Shown here: in pieces, positions 51,716-64,000 of the stretch | Position numbering within the stretch: the first letter of the stretch is position 1 | Layout of the letters: each line of letters opens with the position of its first letter | Source: Pararge aegeria | Taxonomy: Eukaryota; Arthropoda; Insecta; Lepidoptera; Nymphalidae | NCBI RefSeq assembly: GCF_905163445.1 | Contig: NC_053191.1 | Coordinates: 11,656,001 to 11,720,000 of the forward strand | Direction: 5' to 3' | Length of the DNA stretch: 64,000 bases | Notes under the pieces: generated by a model | What the model was told of the DNA's origin: nothing | Seen by the model: only the letters and a program-made list of their open reading frames with translations | Databases searched by the model: none | Made by a program: the position numbers and the translations under genes

Positions 51716-53283
51716 CTAGTACTCCCACCGGTCGTCGTCCGCCTCAGTCTTTATCTTGTCCTCCGGCAGGACATCGGGGGAGTGCGGCGCGTGCAGGAGG
51801 GGGGCAGGCGAGGCGCGCGAGGAGGGAGAGTGCGGTGAGGCCGGCAGGGAGGGTTCGCGCGGCGCGGGCGAGGGCTCCACGCGCACCGTCTGCTCCGCCT
51901 CGCGCCGGAAGTCGTCACTCCGCATCACGCATACGCCGTTGATGATAACCTCGTCTGGGTTGCGAGGCTTTTCATCCTGCCAATCAGGATTCACCCACTG
52001 TGGCGCTGCCGGCTTCCGCCTACTCGAACGCCCAGCAGGCGTCGATGCCGTCTTAGGCTCAGTCTTCGATTCGTCATCGAGCGAGTCATCCGAGCCGAGG
52101 TTACTCTCGACGTCGTCGTCCTCGAAGTCATCTCCATCGGGTTCCCGCTTTAGCGGCATAGATAAGTCGAGGCCGCTGGTGGGATTCTTCACCCGCTCGT
52201 CGGGGGGAAGGAGACCCCGGCCTATCAAAGCGGCAAAATTTGAGTTCGCTGCAAAATAGGGGGGGTAAGGTAGCGGGACTCCAGCTAGTCCCATTCTCTC
52301 TTTCTGAAGCTCGAGGAGCCTCTGGTTCAACAGAAGTCGGAACTGCACGGGATCGAAGGGCGCAGATGACTGATCGCGCGCGGGAGGTTCCGCCGGTAGA
52401 CCGTGCGGTGCCTGCTGTTTTAACCTCATTCTATGATTGTGAAACCAATTCGTTATTGTTCTTGTGGACAAACCCAATTCAGCTGCGAGAAACTCGATCG
52501 TCGGCATATTTGGGTAGGGATCAAGGGCAAACGCCAGCCTCAGAGCTTCTTTTTGTTCCTCAGAGAAAAGCACTCGTTGTTTTTTTGCAGAGGGTACCCC
52601 AGAGGTAGGCCCGGGAGAACTTGAGTGATAAAATTCCGACGTGTCATTAGAAGAAGTATCCGAAGAGTTGTCTTGGCCGGGGCCGCTCGATCTTCGTCTT
52701 TTATTGGCTTCTCGCCTTTCGTTCTTTAACGCTTGTAGACGGTCGATATTGTGAGCATCGCTCAGCCACAGCTGCATTCTAATGAATGGTTCTCTACCTT
52801 TGATACTAAGCATGTGCCATGGTTTGGGCTTCGATAAGAGTTCACTGACCGACCCCTGTGACAATCCTAATACGGCTTCACCGAATATTTTTTGCCCGAT
52901 GTTGTTCGCTAGCAATGCCTCCTTTATTTTTGTCGTGATTGTTTGCGTATCTAAATCTTGCGTTAGCGCTGCCATTTCGTATACGCTCGGAGACATGTGT
53001 TGGTGGAGGCCTCGCATCGCAACAGGTTGATGGTGCGGCTGTGGCGGGTGTGGCGGTGGTTTTCGTTCTTTGTTGTTGTTGTCGTGGAGTTGTGGCGGCA
53101 GTGTGACGGCGTGGTGTGGGGGAAAGCCGGGTGGCGTGAGGAGTAGTGGCGTGGGAGGCCCAAGGTGGCCGAGGTGAGCGGGTCCGAGGAGTTGCTCGTG
53201 TTGCATCTTGCTTAGCAATGATGTCGCATCGGAGATCATTTTTTGCGTTGGTGGTATCGGCTTGGTCATGTTTGGCGGACATT
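51716..53283 (-). CDS. ct: cut last exon (third CUT repeat, homeodomain, C-terminus)
   Basis: Acceptor TCTTTACAG. The first two bases finish a Gln codon, then CPPNMTKPIPP. It holds the CUT repeat, the homeodomain, FDPVQFRLLLNQRLLELQKE, SGLDLSMPLKREPDGD, the SSRRKPAAPQWVNPDWQD block, IINGVCVM and a Pro/Ser-rich tail ending RWEY, TAG at 51718-51716. GC content is much higher than in the flanks, especially in the tail. Confidence 0.96.
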
Positions 53284-54958
53284 CTGTAAAGACGAATAAA
53301 TAATTAAAGCATTTGTTATAAAATGGATGTTTTCCATTTTATGAAATAATAATTTACTAAACCAACTTACGAGGTACTCCGCTGTAGTTCCCGGTTCTCA
53401 TTAGCTTTTCAGGCGCAATTTTGTACTGTGATGCAACCAGTTTGTGAACAGCATTGTCATCCTCTAGGAACATCTTCATTCTGATGAAAGGTTCCCTTCC
53501 CTTTTGAGTGAGCATATGCCACGGCTTCGGTCGGGCGAGTAAATCGCTCACGGAACCCTGTGATAACCCGAGTACTGATTCACCGAACAATCTTTGGCTG
53601 ATAGAGTACTGGCTTAAAGCTTCCTTTACTCTTTTGACAATATCTTCCGTATTTAAATTATTAAAGAGATCGAATTGTTGCTGAGTGATTGGTGGAAGTA
53701 CCGCTTTCATCGATCTCTGTGGCGTCGAATGGTGTGGTGGATTGGGTGGTTGCGAAATTAAACTATTTGTTATTGAAGCCATTCTTTGCAAGGGGCTTGC
53801 TGCGGCTGAACTACTGAAGTCGTCATTTGGAGTGATTGCGGGTGGAAGAATTGCGTTACCGAGTGGGCTGGATGCTGACGATCCGGTTGACTGCTGCCCG
53901 GGTTCTAGTTTCGGTCTCACTAAGGAGAAGGCACTGCCTGCGTGCCTTATAGCCTCCTCAGCGTCCATAGGCCTATCCTTATCACTATCAGTCATTCCAT
54001 TAATTTTGGTATTCTTCTCTTTGGGAAGGGAGAGATCTTGGACCGCTCCAGACCCATTCATGTGCTGGTTTTGCGCTTGCATCGCTTGCTGCTGCAGCGC
54101 AAGAAGATTAGGGAATGGTGGCATTCCTGGCAGGTTATGGAGATTTGGAATGTTGCCACCGGGTTGAATTTTGGCTAGTTCCCGATGATAAGCTTCGAGC
54201 GCCATACGGATGTCTTCAGGTGGCCTCTCCATATGCGGAGGCATTCCGCCGCTGAAAAAAGGAGGATACATGCTACATGTTAGTTTTAGACTGGCTGCTC
54301 TCGTTTCAATGATGGTATTTATTTGTTTTGTAATTTTTAGATATAAAAAGTCGGATACATTTAACTAAATTATTTAATAATTTAACTTTAACAAGTTAAA
54401 GAAAAACATACCCAGGAAAGCCATCGCGACTGTGACGCATATCATCTACTCTTCTAGTCATGATTTTGGCCAGTTCCTCCTGATATATGCGCACCACTTT
54501 TTCTTGAGGAATGTCATCGTTCTCGTATTTCTTCAATCTTCTATTTTGACTTGAGTCCTGTAACACAATTTTATTTTGTATATTTTTGAATGTAATATTT
54601 CTACGCTAATGTTATACATATATTCTTTATAGAATTTTGCGCATGGCAAATGCACTGATCTGAATGAAATTGATCCATCCGTGTATAACAGTTTTAAATC
54701 CGTGATGGATAGACCAGAGAAAAAATAGAATAGAATTAAATATATGTACTATGAAGAATTTAACCTTATTTGAAAATGGCGAAGGGCATTGTGTTCTAGG
54801 TGAGCTGGAGTCTTCATTGCTCCTAGAGTCATCATTGTTGGGCTGACCAGTGGGTGTCTTCATCAAGTGGGAAGCCTCGAGCATATGCGCAAGCCGTTCG
54901 TCACCCTCTCCCTCAGATCTTCCAAAGCCTGTCCCCGCACTACCATCTTTCATCCCAA
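51716..54958 (-). CDS. ct: Homeobox protein Cut, last four coding exons
   Basis: A nuclear transcription factor with several CUT DNA-binding repeats and a homeodomain; in insects it sets external sensory organ, wing margin and other fates. Exons 54958-54765, 54557-54412, 54251-53371 and 53283-51716 join in phase (about 929 codons). Landmarks: DSSQNRRLKKYENDDIPQ; a CUT repeat (IVKRVKEALSQYSISQRLFG to PFIRMKMFLED, 53656-53417); a second CUT repeat (ITTKIKEALLANNIGQKIFG to PFIRMQLWLSD, about 52957-52715); and a homeodomain (KKQRVLFSEEQKEALRLAFA to ITNWFHNHRMRLKQQ, about 52585-52406). His in the recognition helix (NWFHNHR) is typical of Cut/CUX. In Drosophila Cut these are repeats 2 and 3. Repeat 1 and the N-terminal coiled coil are missing here and should be to the right. 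LKREPDG and IKTEADD fit SUMO acceptor consensus. Confidence 0.96.
53371..54251 (-). CDS. ct: cut exon with CUT repeat 2
   Basis: Acceptor TTTTTTCAG, donor GTAAGT after CCT C. GGMPPHMERPPEDIRMALEA opens it; GAVQDLSLPKEK is a PxDLS-like co-repressor (CtBP-type) candidate. The CUT repeat follows, then SQYKIAPEKLMRTGNYSG. Confidence 0.95.
54412..54557 (-). CDS. ct: cut exon with DSSQNRRLKKYEN
   Basis: Acceptor TGTTACAG, phase 0. 48 codons with ENDDIPQEKVVRIYQEELAK then IMTRRVDDMRHSRDGF, two bases left for the next exon, donor GTATGT. The same block precedes CUT repeat 2 in Drosophila Cut. Confidence 0.92.
54765..54958 (-). CDS. ct: cut exon upstream of the DSSQNRR exon
   Basis: Acceptor TTTTCCAG, donor GTTAAA (weak, but phase 0 and frame fit). 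Encodes GMKDGSAGTGFGRSEGEGDE, then RLAHMLEASHLMKTP and a Ser-rich stretch to CPSPFSNK. The codon split at its 5' end needs an exon beyond the window. Confidence 0.82.
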
Positions 54959-57900
54959 CTGGAAAAGATAACGGTTGATTATTACATGATTCAAATTATT
55001 GGTAAGTATTATGTAATATGCTATCAAACATAAGTAAAAAACAAGAGTTAAAAAAAAATAAAGTCATAAAATTGCATGTCATCATTAGTTTCTAGCTCTT
55101 TGCTGTTAATTATAATACATTCGGTAGGCATATTTTAACTTCATCATCACGCACAATTTTAATTGCGGTTAAATTGTGCCGCACAAACGCGCTTGCCAAG
55201 CAATAAATAAAGAAGTTATATTTGGTACAATTGAAATTAGGTAGGTCATTAAAGCTGAAGTGCAACGGATGGCGCATTAAACGTAATCGTTGAATGGGGC
55301 CGGCCACTCGTCGCCTAAGCCAGTAATCCTAAAATGGCGCCTGCGCAACTATAAACAACAGAAGATTCGAGCGAAAACCACCGGCCGGCGGCCATGTTGT
55401 GGTCATTCATCCTGTCAACATATTGTCTCTGATTTTACAATGAAACACTATTTAGATGTTGATTTATGGTTGCATTAGTCTAATTAAGACGTGCAATTAA
55501 ATTACTGCAGTAGTGCGTTCACGTCTAACTATTAGATATATATGGGATAGTCTGAAATAGAGTTAAGTATATACCTGAAGACTAAATATTTTCTTGATGT
55601 GAACACAATTAAACAAATATTATTCTACATTCCTTGTTTTCAGTCTATATAGAAATTAATTAAAAATCACGGATTGACATGAAAGTATGCATGGCTATTA
55701 TAAAACGCGATGCAAATTATGCGTCTGTTTTCTCGTGTATAATAGACCATTGAAAGTCAAATGATTGAAGCTTATTACGGACGGCTAACTACACCAGTCG
55801 ACACTGGCGATGTTCGTGAGAATGCCGGTTATGGTGAAAACATCGAGACCGTAATTTGTTTTTGCTTTATTTTCTAAAGCAAGCTTTGACACACGACATC
55901 TGTCGACATACTTTTCCAGTGTTTTGGTAGTGTTATTTACGCTGCGGTGTCTTAATGACTCTGAAAAGAGGGCCTTTCAAGATGTATCGTATTAATTTTC
56001 AGATCACAAAGACTTAATTGCATTCTTAAATTTTATTTTAAAACCGACAATATGTTCAACGATTCGTCGGGGGTAATTTTGTTTATTTTAGATACGACGG
56101 TGCAAGGGAAAATGCTTCTTGATTAATTGGTTATAAACAGCACAATGCGTTGCAATGTTTTTTTTGTTGAGAGCAGATTGTTTTTATTGGGACGTAAAAC
56201 GGTCAATTTGGTTCCACTCTTAACACTTCTTACCTGATGGAAATAAAAAGTCTTTTCAACGCCAATGTTTCTGTTAAATACTCTAGATGCATTGCTTTTT
56301 AGTTTTGTATTATAGAGTTTAACAATAATTGTCTTATAGAGTTTTTAAAATTTGTCTATTTCTTCGTTTCAACTCAATCAAGGTTGATCTTTAGATAAGG
56401 AAATAAGAGATGTTTTCTCAGTTATAACTCACAACAAAACAAACATACCAAATATTGTAAGGGTAATATTAAGGTATTTAATAAATTGATATTGTTAAGT
56501 ATAGGAATAACGATCACGTAGGTGCAGCTTTCATGTTATGCGTAATGCTATGCAGATTTTCCTTGCAACATTTGACGCAACCTTTGTATTCGCAATACCG
56601 TAGCCATTTTTTCTCACGTGCCACTTCGATTCGTTAAGTATGCAAGCGACATAATCATGTCCTTCTATAGACTTTGACTTTTTTTTTTAAATATATAAAC
56701 TCGCTTTTTTTGTGAAATCACCATTCAGAGTTAACGACTTATGACTAAGAACGTGATACAAATATATTTACCAAGATGGCGGGCACGTCGTTCAGATTAA
56801 CATCTACATGACCATAATGTTCACGGTTTTCAAGTCATAACTGTTTGACAATAACTCTACATACGTGGTCTGAATTCATAATTGCCTAGTTTATTTTATA
56901 ATGACCGCTTAATTGGGCATTCAATTTTTATACTTCGAATACTTTTAGGAAATTAACTGTCTCAAGTGTCGTTAATGCTATGAAGATATGATCATATGAG
57001 ATTGGGTCATATTGCGTCAATATTTAATTTTAACTACCATATGTTGTATGTATTACTTTTTATTTTATCTAGCATCAGACGCGGTCGAGCGTTTGCTACA
57101 ACTGCCGCCTTTACATTTCTAAAAGTATCGATACACTCAAGAATGAAAATAAATTTTATAAGGTTAAATATGCTGATATAATTAATGAGAGAGTAAGGGA
57201 ATAGAGAGTGCAAACATTTGTTCGTTATAATAAGTCTAGCGTAGTTGGATAATCCCTCTGGAAATTGACCCCAATCGGTCAAAGAAAACTAAAAAAAAAA
57301 CCGATTAAAGCAGGCTTTTCAGCTGAAGCACCTATCCAGTACATAATTAGTTTTAATGTTTACTTTTTGTAAAGTTTATTATTATATTTCTCGGAAAATT
57401 CACATTGACACGTTCCGCAGAAAATACAACTGTTCCGAAATAAAGCTGATTTTTAACACAGTTAAAGTATAACAAGTGATTGTCGTAAGTTCCCGTTCAA
57501 CTACTTTCTTTTTAAATAATTTGTCTACATTACCCTATTGTCCCAGAATCACGCACGTTATAAGCACTTTGCCATGGAAAATTTCGACACAAATGGGCTC
57601 TAAAATGACAAGGCTCAATGTTATTCGCATTTGCCGAGTTTGATGTGTGATTTGTATATTTATTTTATGGCCAGCGGCTTGTCTTCGGTGTAACTTGTTG
57701 TTGCAATGTCTCTATTATTTTAATTAACCGCTAAATATCAAAAAAGGTCACGATTTTGTTATTATTTAAGATCGCTTGGTACATCACTTCTTCATTGTGT
57801 GCCTACCGTTGAAATTTTACGATTACAACACGGTTTTTTGTTAGAATCAATCATTAATGTTATGTACATGGAATAATGAAAAATGATTGTATGTACGTCA

Positions 57901-60900
57901 TCGTATTGTGTCCGATTACGAATCGGTAGATATATTTCCGTGTCTTGTGCACTATCATTCCAAATAATAATAGGTTAATCAAGATTGTCCTAGCAAGTTC
58001 CCAACTGAGTATTGAGTCATAGTCACGCGATTACTTTGTCGCCGTTTAACTTAACAGTTGTATCAATATACCATGATCGGATATTTAAATTTTGATCGTG
58101 CTCCAAACCTCAAACGGTCTTATGGTGATACCCAATTAGTTTATTTCAAATTCACTCGATACAGGGGCCATCGATAAATTTCAACACACGTCTATTATTG
58201 CCTTTGATCTTCTAGTAGACATTTTGTTATTCTGAATACGGCTCGAGGACAATTACCGAGACGTGCCTCGGAATATCGTCAAAAATTGCGCTTCTTTTGT
58301 GATATCAACTTACTGTCGCGCCATTTTGTGCGTGTCTACAAAATGGTCGAGATGGTTCTATCGATTTACTTTCATTTCGTATCTCGCCGAGGGCCATAAA
58401 CTGTAAAACGATACTATCATTTCTTTATAGTGGTCATTACGATGTGCATTTTTGATGGATATTAAGAGTAAAAAAAGGAGTTTACAATTAATACCATCCG
58501 GTCACGGAAGACTCTTTTATTGTATTCGATCAAATATATTTATAGAATGTGTGATGGCTTTGGCTTTTCGTACAAGTTCAAACATAGCCCATTTTTTGAT
58601 GAGCTTCTGTGGATTAAATACTGTAAACTTGCAAGTCTGAGTATTTTTTTTTCTATTTTAATTCTTTAAGTACATATTTGGAGCAATAAATAAAATATTA
58701 TCGCTAAGTTTTCTTTTAATATCCTTACACCTTTAACTTTATTACGTCGTAATAAAAAAGCATAGAAATTATTTGTTTATGCGACAACGTATCGCGTGCG
58801 TGCACGCTAAAACTATACCTTTGTAGCGGTTATTGATTGCTAATGTTGTATGAATATTCAAAGGCTTTGGAAAGTAAAGGCGCCCTAAATTATCGTGTCA
58901 CTGCGACAGTGAAAAAATATACTGCTAATTTCTTCATGGCATATATCCGTCCGTGGCGAATGGGGAATGCGTATCCGGGATTGTAAATCAAGGTGGGTAG
59001 TTGGAGAAAGAAAGGGGTGAGAGTGTGCGCTAGACGTCACAGAGCGAATCGATGCTCATTTGCATTAGAGTCGTCCGTGAAGGCGGACGTCAGGGCCGCT
59101 CGAAAGTGTTGCGGCTAACGAAAAAAAATGCCCTCATTTGAATTGTTAATACGGTGCAAGAAATTTTTGCATAAAAGAAGTCTATACTTAAAATTGGCTT
59201 CAAGTAATGGAGTAAATGTATAAATGTGATATTTTAAATAACGAGGTACAGTTAGCCTGGCTAGTTGCAAGGCTAAACGTTTTTCTACTTCAATGAATTC
59301 GATCACATGTTTTTCGAAAGTTACATATAAAAGACAGGCGAGGCTCATTAATTGTAAAGACCGTTGGATTCCTGTCAATATCGCATTTCTTTCCTGCGGC
59401 CTTTCCCATGAGTTATTAGAGTAGGTTACGTCAAGAATTTCTTTTGTCCGGAGTGTGTTCGGTTTGCAGTGCGTGCGTAGGGAGCGGGGGCTGATCAGTA
59501 TCGCGTGCTAGATGGCAATCAGCGGGGGCAGCGACCACGATTGATTCTAGAGAGGCCAAACGATCGCCCCCACAGTTTTAACCGACAGTGTAAAGTTGCT
59601 TCAATTAAAACAGTGCATCTAGTTCTACTAACGCTGATAGATATGATGATAGATATGATGATATATATAGAGATAAGTTGACAATAAACTATGTAGTATT
59701 AAATGTTTATTAACAACAAATAATTCATAATATAGCAAATTAAATAAAAAAAGTAAGTAGTTTAGATGATTATTATACGTATATTCGTGAATAAGCCATA
59801 TATTATATTAAAATAATTCAAAAAGTAAGATGAAAAGTCAAATAAATAAAAGTGAAGGTAAAAATAAATTATTGTCTATGGGAGTTGTTACGCTGTAGGT
59901 ACGTCAAATTCCCCAGAGTAGGCAAAAACGTTAAGAGCATTCGTCGTGCGGACGCCTGTAGTTTGTTAACTAGATTCGATAATCAATTTTGCGCGCTACG
60001 TCGAGAATGGTCTGCACTTTACTAGGGCTTACGAACAAAGAAACCTGTGGAATTGCTTAGGTCGATAAAATAGAAATATAACGACACGATAAAAGAGGAT
60101 GCAGATGGTGATATGATGAAGATTTATTACTTTTTGAAGACTATATTTCTCTCTCTAGACTTTCCTCCATATATGAATGAGATCCGAATTTTGTACGAGT
60201 GAGTGGATTTCATCGCCTCCTGGTTGAGGACATTCTGGCGATGATGTAAAATTGTCGCCTCCCTCAATGAGTTGGACTTCCTAAATTGGTAAATTCTTAT
60301 CAATTGAGGGAGTGAACTAAATGAATTTTTAAGTTTTCCCAAAGTTAAGGGAGAAGCCCTTATGGTTCTTTTCTTTATATAAAACCTTAGTTTTTCAGTT
60401 CCAAACGGTAAAACTAAATATTAATGGACATTGTTTGATAAAAGTTAGAAGGTTTCTGATGTTAAAAGAACTGAAAACTATGTTCACTTTTTTTTCTATG
60501 TGAAAGGTTTAGTTCCAAACATTTTTTTTATAATTTTCCAAAAGCGACTAAAATATGTTTCAAAAAGCTTAAACTTTCAGCCGCGATTTTCCACCCTAGT
60601 ATCGTTCCTCGAGGGTTGTACATAACTTTTAACGATAGTAAAGTTTTTTAACGAAATAAACGGATTCCCGTCAACAGCGGACGTACGTAATGCAGTTAGT
60701 CGCACCTGATCGTCTGCACCATCCTTTGTGGGTATAATTGATTTTAGAGAATTTTAGGCATTATTAACGCCCAAGCACTTTCATCTTGATTTTGCATTAA
60801 ACGTAAAGTTACACATTTTAATACATTAATTGTGTGCCTTAACTGTGCCCGTCGTAACATCACTCAGTGGGCAATGGAGAGACCTATACTAAGTATATCT

Positions 60901-61129
60901 CAGAAGGTACTTTTTATTTATGAAAAACTATGTTTGTTGTTTTTATTCAAAGGTAGTTATAACTTATAATATCTATATAGCATGTTGAGGTACCAACTAA
61001 GTGGTTCTGCATCATATCACATTAATTTATTTAGCTTGTATGTAGTATTCATTTTTTGTAGTAGTTCCGTTAGTGCCCTTTTAAATAAATAAATTGCTTA
61101 TCAAAGCAGGAGATCCGCAAAGGATCAAA

Positions 61130-61380
61130 GCAACGAGTTGTGAAGTCGAAGTGGTAAAAGAGGAGGCACATAGCTTAGAGAATTGATGTACCCCATTATA
61201 ACGATGTGCTGGAATGGCAACCCCACACCGGTAAACGCGGCGTTGGTAGACCCCTAGCTAAGAGGACATACGACATCAATTCGCAGGAAGCCATAGACAC
61301 AGGCGGCACTATGACGTGGAATATAGAGCTATGACCGGAGTGGACGTCTATCGGTTGCTATGAATAAATCAAAAAGTAAA
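61130..61380 (+). mobile_element. Decayed LINE ORF2 remnant
   Basis: One frame (about 61207-61320) reads VLEWQPHTGKRGVGRPLAKR then TYDINSQEAIDTGG and stops at a TGA. The W-x-P-x-TGKR-x-x-GRP pattern is typical of the C-terminal region of a common lepidopteran LINE family. The rest is broken by stops. Confidence 0.65.
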
Positions 61381-63408
61381 GCGAATGGTTTGTGTGCAAT
61401 TTAAAAAATTACACGCTGTGTTTTACTAAAATTGTTCGGACTAAAATTTCTTGCGATTTGTGTAAAATAGAATGGAAATGTTTGTCATGCGGTTATTGCT
61501 TGTATTGATTTTCACGGTTGTTTATTGATTGTTATGGCGATTGATTGCGGTAAAGCACGCGAGGCTTAACGCGCTACCGTGTGCACAGAGTAACTGCCTT
61601 TCTTTATTCTTATCCGAGTAATTAAACCTCGTCAACATATATTATCCATAGACCACCGGTTATGACCATAGATTACAAATATAGTTTTTATAGAATGTCA
61701 AGACAATGAGGCGGGAAATTATAGATTATATCTTGATTCTTGACAATTAAAAATGATTTGTTGACTTTTACCTCTTCTCGGATGGTTAGCATTCAGAATT
61801 TCCATTGAGTAAACAGGCTGTCGTGTTTCCGATATGAGTAATCTAACTGTCTTAAGTTTTTCGTTTGACCCTAAATACGTTATAACAAGTCATTCATAGC
61901 TCACACATTAATTCCTACTAATTATCCGAGCCAGGGTAAAGATGTAAAATGGCGGCTCACAAATCGCGCCAAACTGACAAGTTAAACAGCCCATCTTCTG
62001 CGACAGATCTGTGAAATATATGCTCCTCAAGATAGGCGTGTCATTAATTTATCGCTAACATGTCACACTTATTTGTTTATAGTGTTGGTTCCAATGATGT
62101 ATAAGGATTAAAGTAGACGTTATTATCAAGCATTTAAACATTTTCGATAGTTGAATATGTGTATTGCCATTTATTTGTCGGTTCCATTATGTTGGGTAAA
62201 AAGGTGCCTGCCAAGTATATGCGGTAACAATAACTCTTGCTGCGTGAACTACAAATAAATCAACCTTTTGGAATGATTTACCCCGCAATAATAATAGCTG
62301 TTTTGTTCACACCGAATTTTGGGATTCGTTTTAAATGATCGCTTTTGTGGAATCGAAACAGTGCGTGGGCGGGGAAGTGTTTACGATAGTGCGGTTACCG
62401 CTTATAAAATAATTGCCGGTCGACGCACGACGAGTAATGTGCCCTTAATATGCTGAAGAGCTTTATTGGAAACCGCATTTAATGCTGAGATCACATCCAA
62501 GACAAAGTCATAAACAATTACAAAAATATACCTATAATATTTTCGTATACTTACTAACAGTAAAATAATAACTGTATAGACTTTAGTTAAATAGGTAGGA
62601 GCATCTGAACTTAGTCCTTAACAGGATTGAGGTTGTCTATGTCCTAGCGAATAAGGGCACAGGTTTTTTTTACTGTTCCTGAAAAGGAATTTATGTTTTT
62701 GTGTCGCCAAATTTAACATCTTCATTAAAAGAACGTTAGATATTGAAGGCACAACTTGTGTTGCCAATATAATGTTATTGAACTAAGAGCTTTTGCTTCT
62801 ATATTTGGGTCGTTTTGCTTTTAGGTTCGTCAAATAAATAGGGGGCTTAGATTGTTAATTTGTTTGGTGAAATTTGATACCTCTTTATACAATAATGTGA
62901 ATTAACTCTTGTTCTATCATTTATTCGTTTATACATACATACATATGACAATCATTGGCATTATGGACATCGCGAATCGCTATTATATTGCTAGAATTGG
63001 AATAAAGTAATAAGATTTAAAGAAAATAATAGTAAATATCTATTGTTTTGTTTAAATTGTACATACCTACGTGCCTATGACACATATAGGTTCATTCATA
63101 TCCGATGCCAAAATTCCGTATCACTGCGTCCTCAGCACAATTAGTGGGACTAAAATAAGATTGCACTAAATTATCACAATCAAGCCATCTCGACTAGCGC
63201 AATATATTCGTTAAACGCATCTATTTATAATCCCTCGTCCTTTTATCTTGATAGCTTCTGGGTTGCCATGATGACTCTGGTGATTCACCGTAAAGTGGTG
63301 TTAATATTGCCAGTTTTATGAAATTATTGTTTACCCGGGAAGTTAAGCTCGAAATACCTATCCTATAAGTAAACTTACATGCCAGAAGTTTCTTATAATT
63401 AGGTATAA

Positions 63409-63466
63409 AAGGTACGGAAGAATACCTTGAAAAATCAATATATTTCAAGATATTCTTCCGTACCTT
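63409..63466. repeat. 24-bp near-perfect hairpin in the cut intron
   Basis: Arms 63409-63432 and 63443-63466, 23 of 24 paired, core GGTACGGAAGAATA, loop 10 bases. It could be a small inverted duplication or a structured RNA; nothing here decides. Confidence 0.88.
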
Positions 63467-64000
63467 GCAACCTTTTTATTCTTTATCCCCTAGATGTTTT
63501 GGAAACGTTTTTTTTTATTTCAAATTATAAAGTGAACATCTTTATGCAAATAACAAACTTTTTAAGTCCGAGGGTGTGAGGTGATAGTCAGAAATAATAA
63601 ATATTAGTTCATTTGATTTAATTTGTTTATTTTTCATTTGGCAAATTGATTGTTATTAAATGCATTTCCTACAAATTCCAGTTGTTTAAATTCATAAATA
63701 TCCACGGCCATATTAGCAGAGCTTACCTAGTGCTTAGAAACCTTAGGAAAAATACAATCACTAAATACCGTTCAGCTAAGTTAAACAAGTAATAGGAATT
63801 AGGAAAGACCATACGTTGCCGAATTCTATCTCGCTTGCAAACATTTACGCGTAACAATTAGGCACTTTGCCGCTATTATCCCGGACAGTCGGTTAGGTAT
63901 AACATCATAAAGTGTATACCGAGACACGGTATTATAATCATAAATATGCCCGTAAAGAGGTCTGATTGCTTCGTCGGAAGCCATCAAAGCGGCCGCGGGC

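Larger units (their letters stand above)
54959..64000 (-). other. ct: Non-coding DNA, probably a large cut intron
   Basis: No further cut exon is visible in 9 kb. Conserved-looking GC islands within AT-rich DNA lie near 55290-55410 (GGCCGGCCACTCGTCGCC, CCGGCCGGCGGCCATGTTG), 58980-59110 and 59470-59580 (GGCAATCAGCGGGGGCAGCG). They could be enhancers or insulators, since cut is controlled by many distal elements in Drosophila; this is inference. A LINE remnant (61130-61380) and a hairpin (63409-63466) are listed separately. No other gene seen. Confidence 0.5.

Noticed and set aside
51756..52608. 167- and 122-codon plus-strand frames across the cut last exon
   Set aside because: Shadows of the GC-rich cut coding sequence; they encode low-complexity Ser/Arg/Gly sequence with no domain.
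1..64000. A new multi-gene biological system
   Set aside because: All five genes are conserved single-copy animal families with unrelated roles, and their spacing and orientation show no operon or cluster logic.

Overview
This is a window of insect nuclear DNA, almost certainly from a ditrysian lepidopteran (moth or butterfly). The protein-coding parts are insect-like, and the AT-rich non-coding DNA is full of repeats typical of Lepidoptera: jockey-like LINE tails, a tRNA-derived SINE, Helitrons with a TC(TA)n start and a CTAG end, and hAT-type MITEs. Genes are spliced, with small exons and GT-AG introns. I rebuilt the exons by checking splice sites, reading phase and protein-family continuity.

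Layout. (1) 1-16671, minus strand: the first three coding exons of 14-3-3 epsilon; its 3' exons lie off the left edge. (2) 18980-38200, plus strand: a complete 14-exon PHF12/Pf1 gene (two PHD fingers, an MRG15-binding-like segment, a coiled coil and a split FHA domain), about 778 codons. Its introns hold most of the transposons in the window. (3) 41072-44120, minus strand: a complete 5-exon GPN3 GTPase gene (280 aa). (4) 44799-46685, plus strand: an intronless cytosolic Hsp70 of 628 aa ending in EEVE instead of EEVD. It is divergent from GPN3, with 678 bp between the start codons. (5) 51716-54958, minus strand: the last four coding exons of the homeobox gene cut, with two CUT repeats and the homeodomain. 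The rest of cut lies beyond the right edge, and 54959-64000 looks like one of its introns.

The genes are not a functional cluster: a signalling adaptor, a Sin3/Rpd3S co-repressor subunit, an RNA polymerase II assembly GTPase, a chaperone and a patterning transcription factor. PHF12 and GPN3 are convergent. GPN3 and Hsp70 are divergent and may share a promoter region.

I did not find a new multi-gene system. The most informative features are readable transposon histories: a 1.94-kb Helitron inside a hAT MITE that still has its 8-bp target duplication, and a 185-bp Helitron inside a SINE that ends 26 bp before the last PHF12 exon. Others are the EEVE tail of Hsp70, a decayed 200-bp-offset copy of the end of PHF12, a reading-frame conflict in PHF12 exon 11, and several long near-perfect hairpins.
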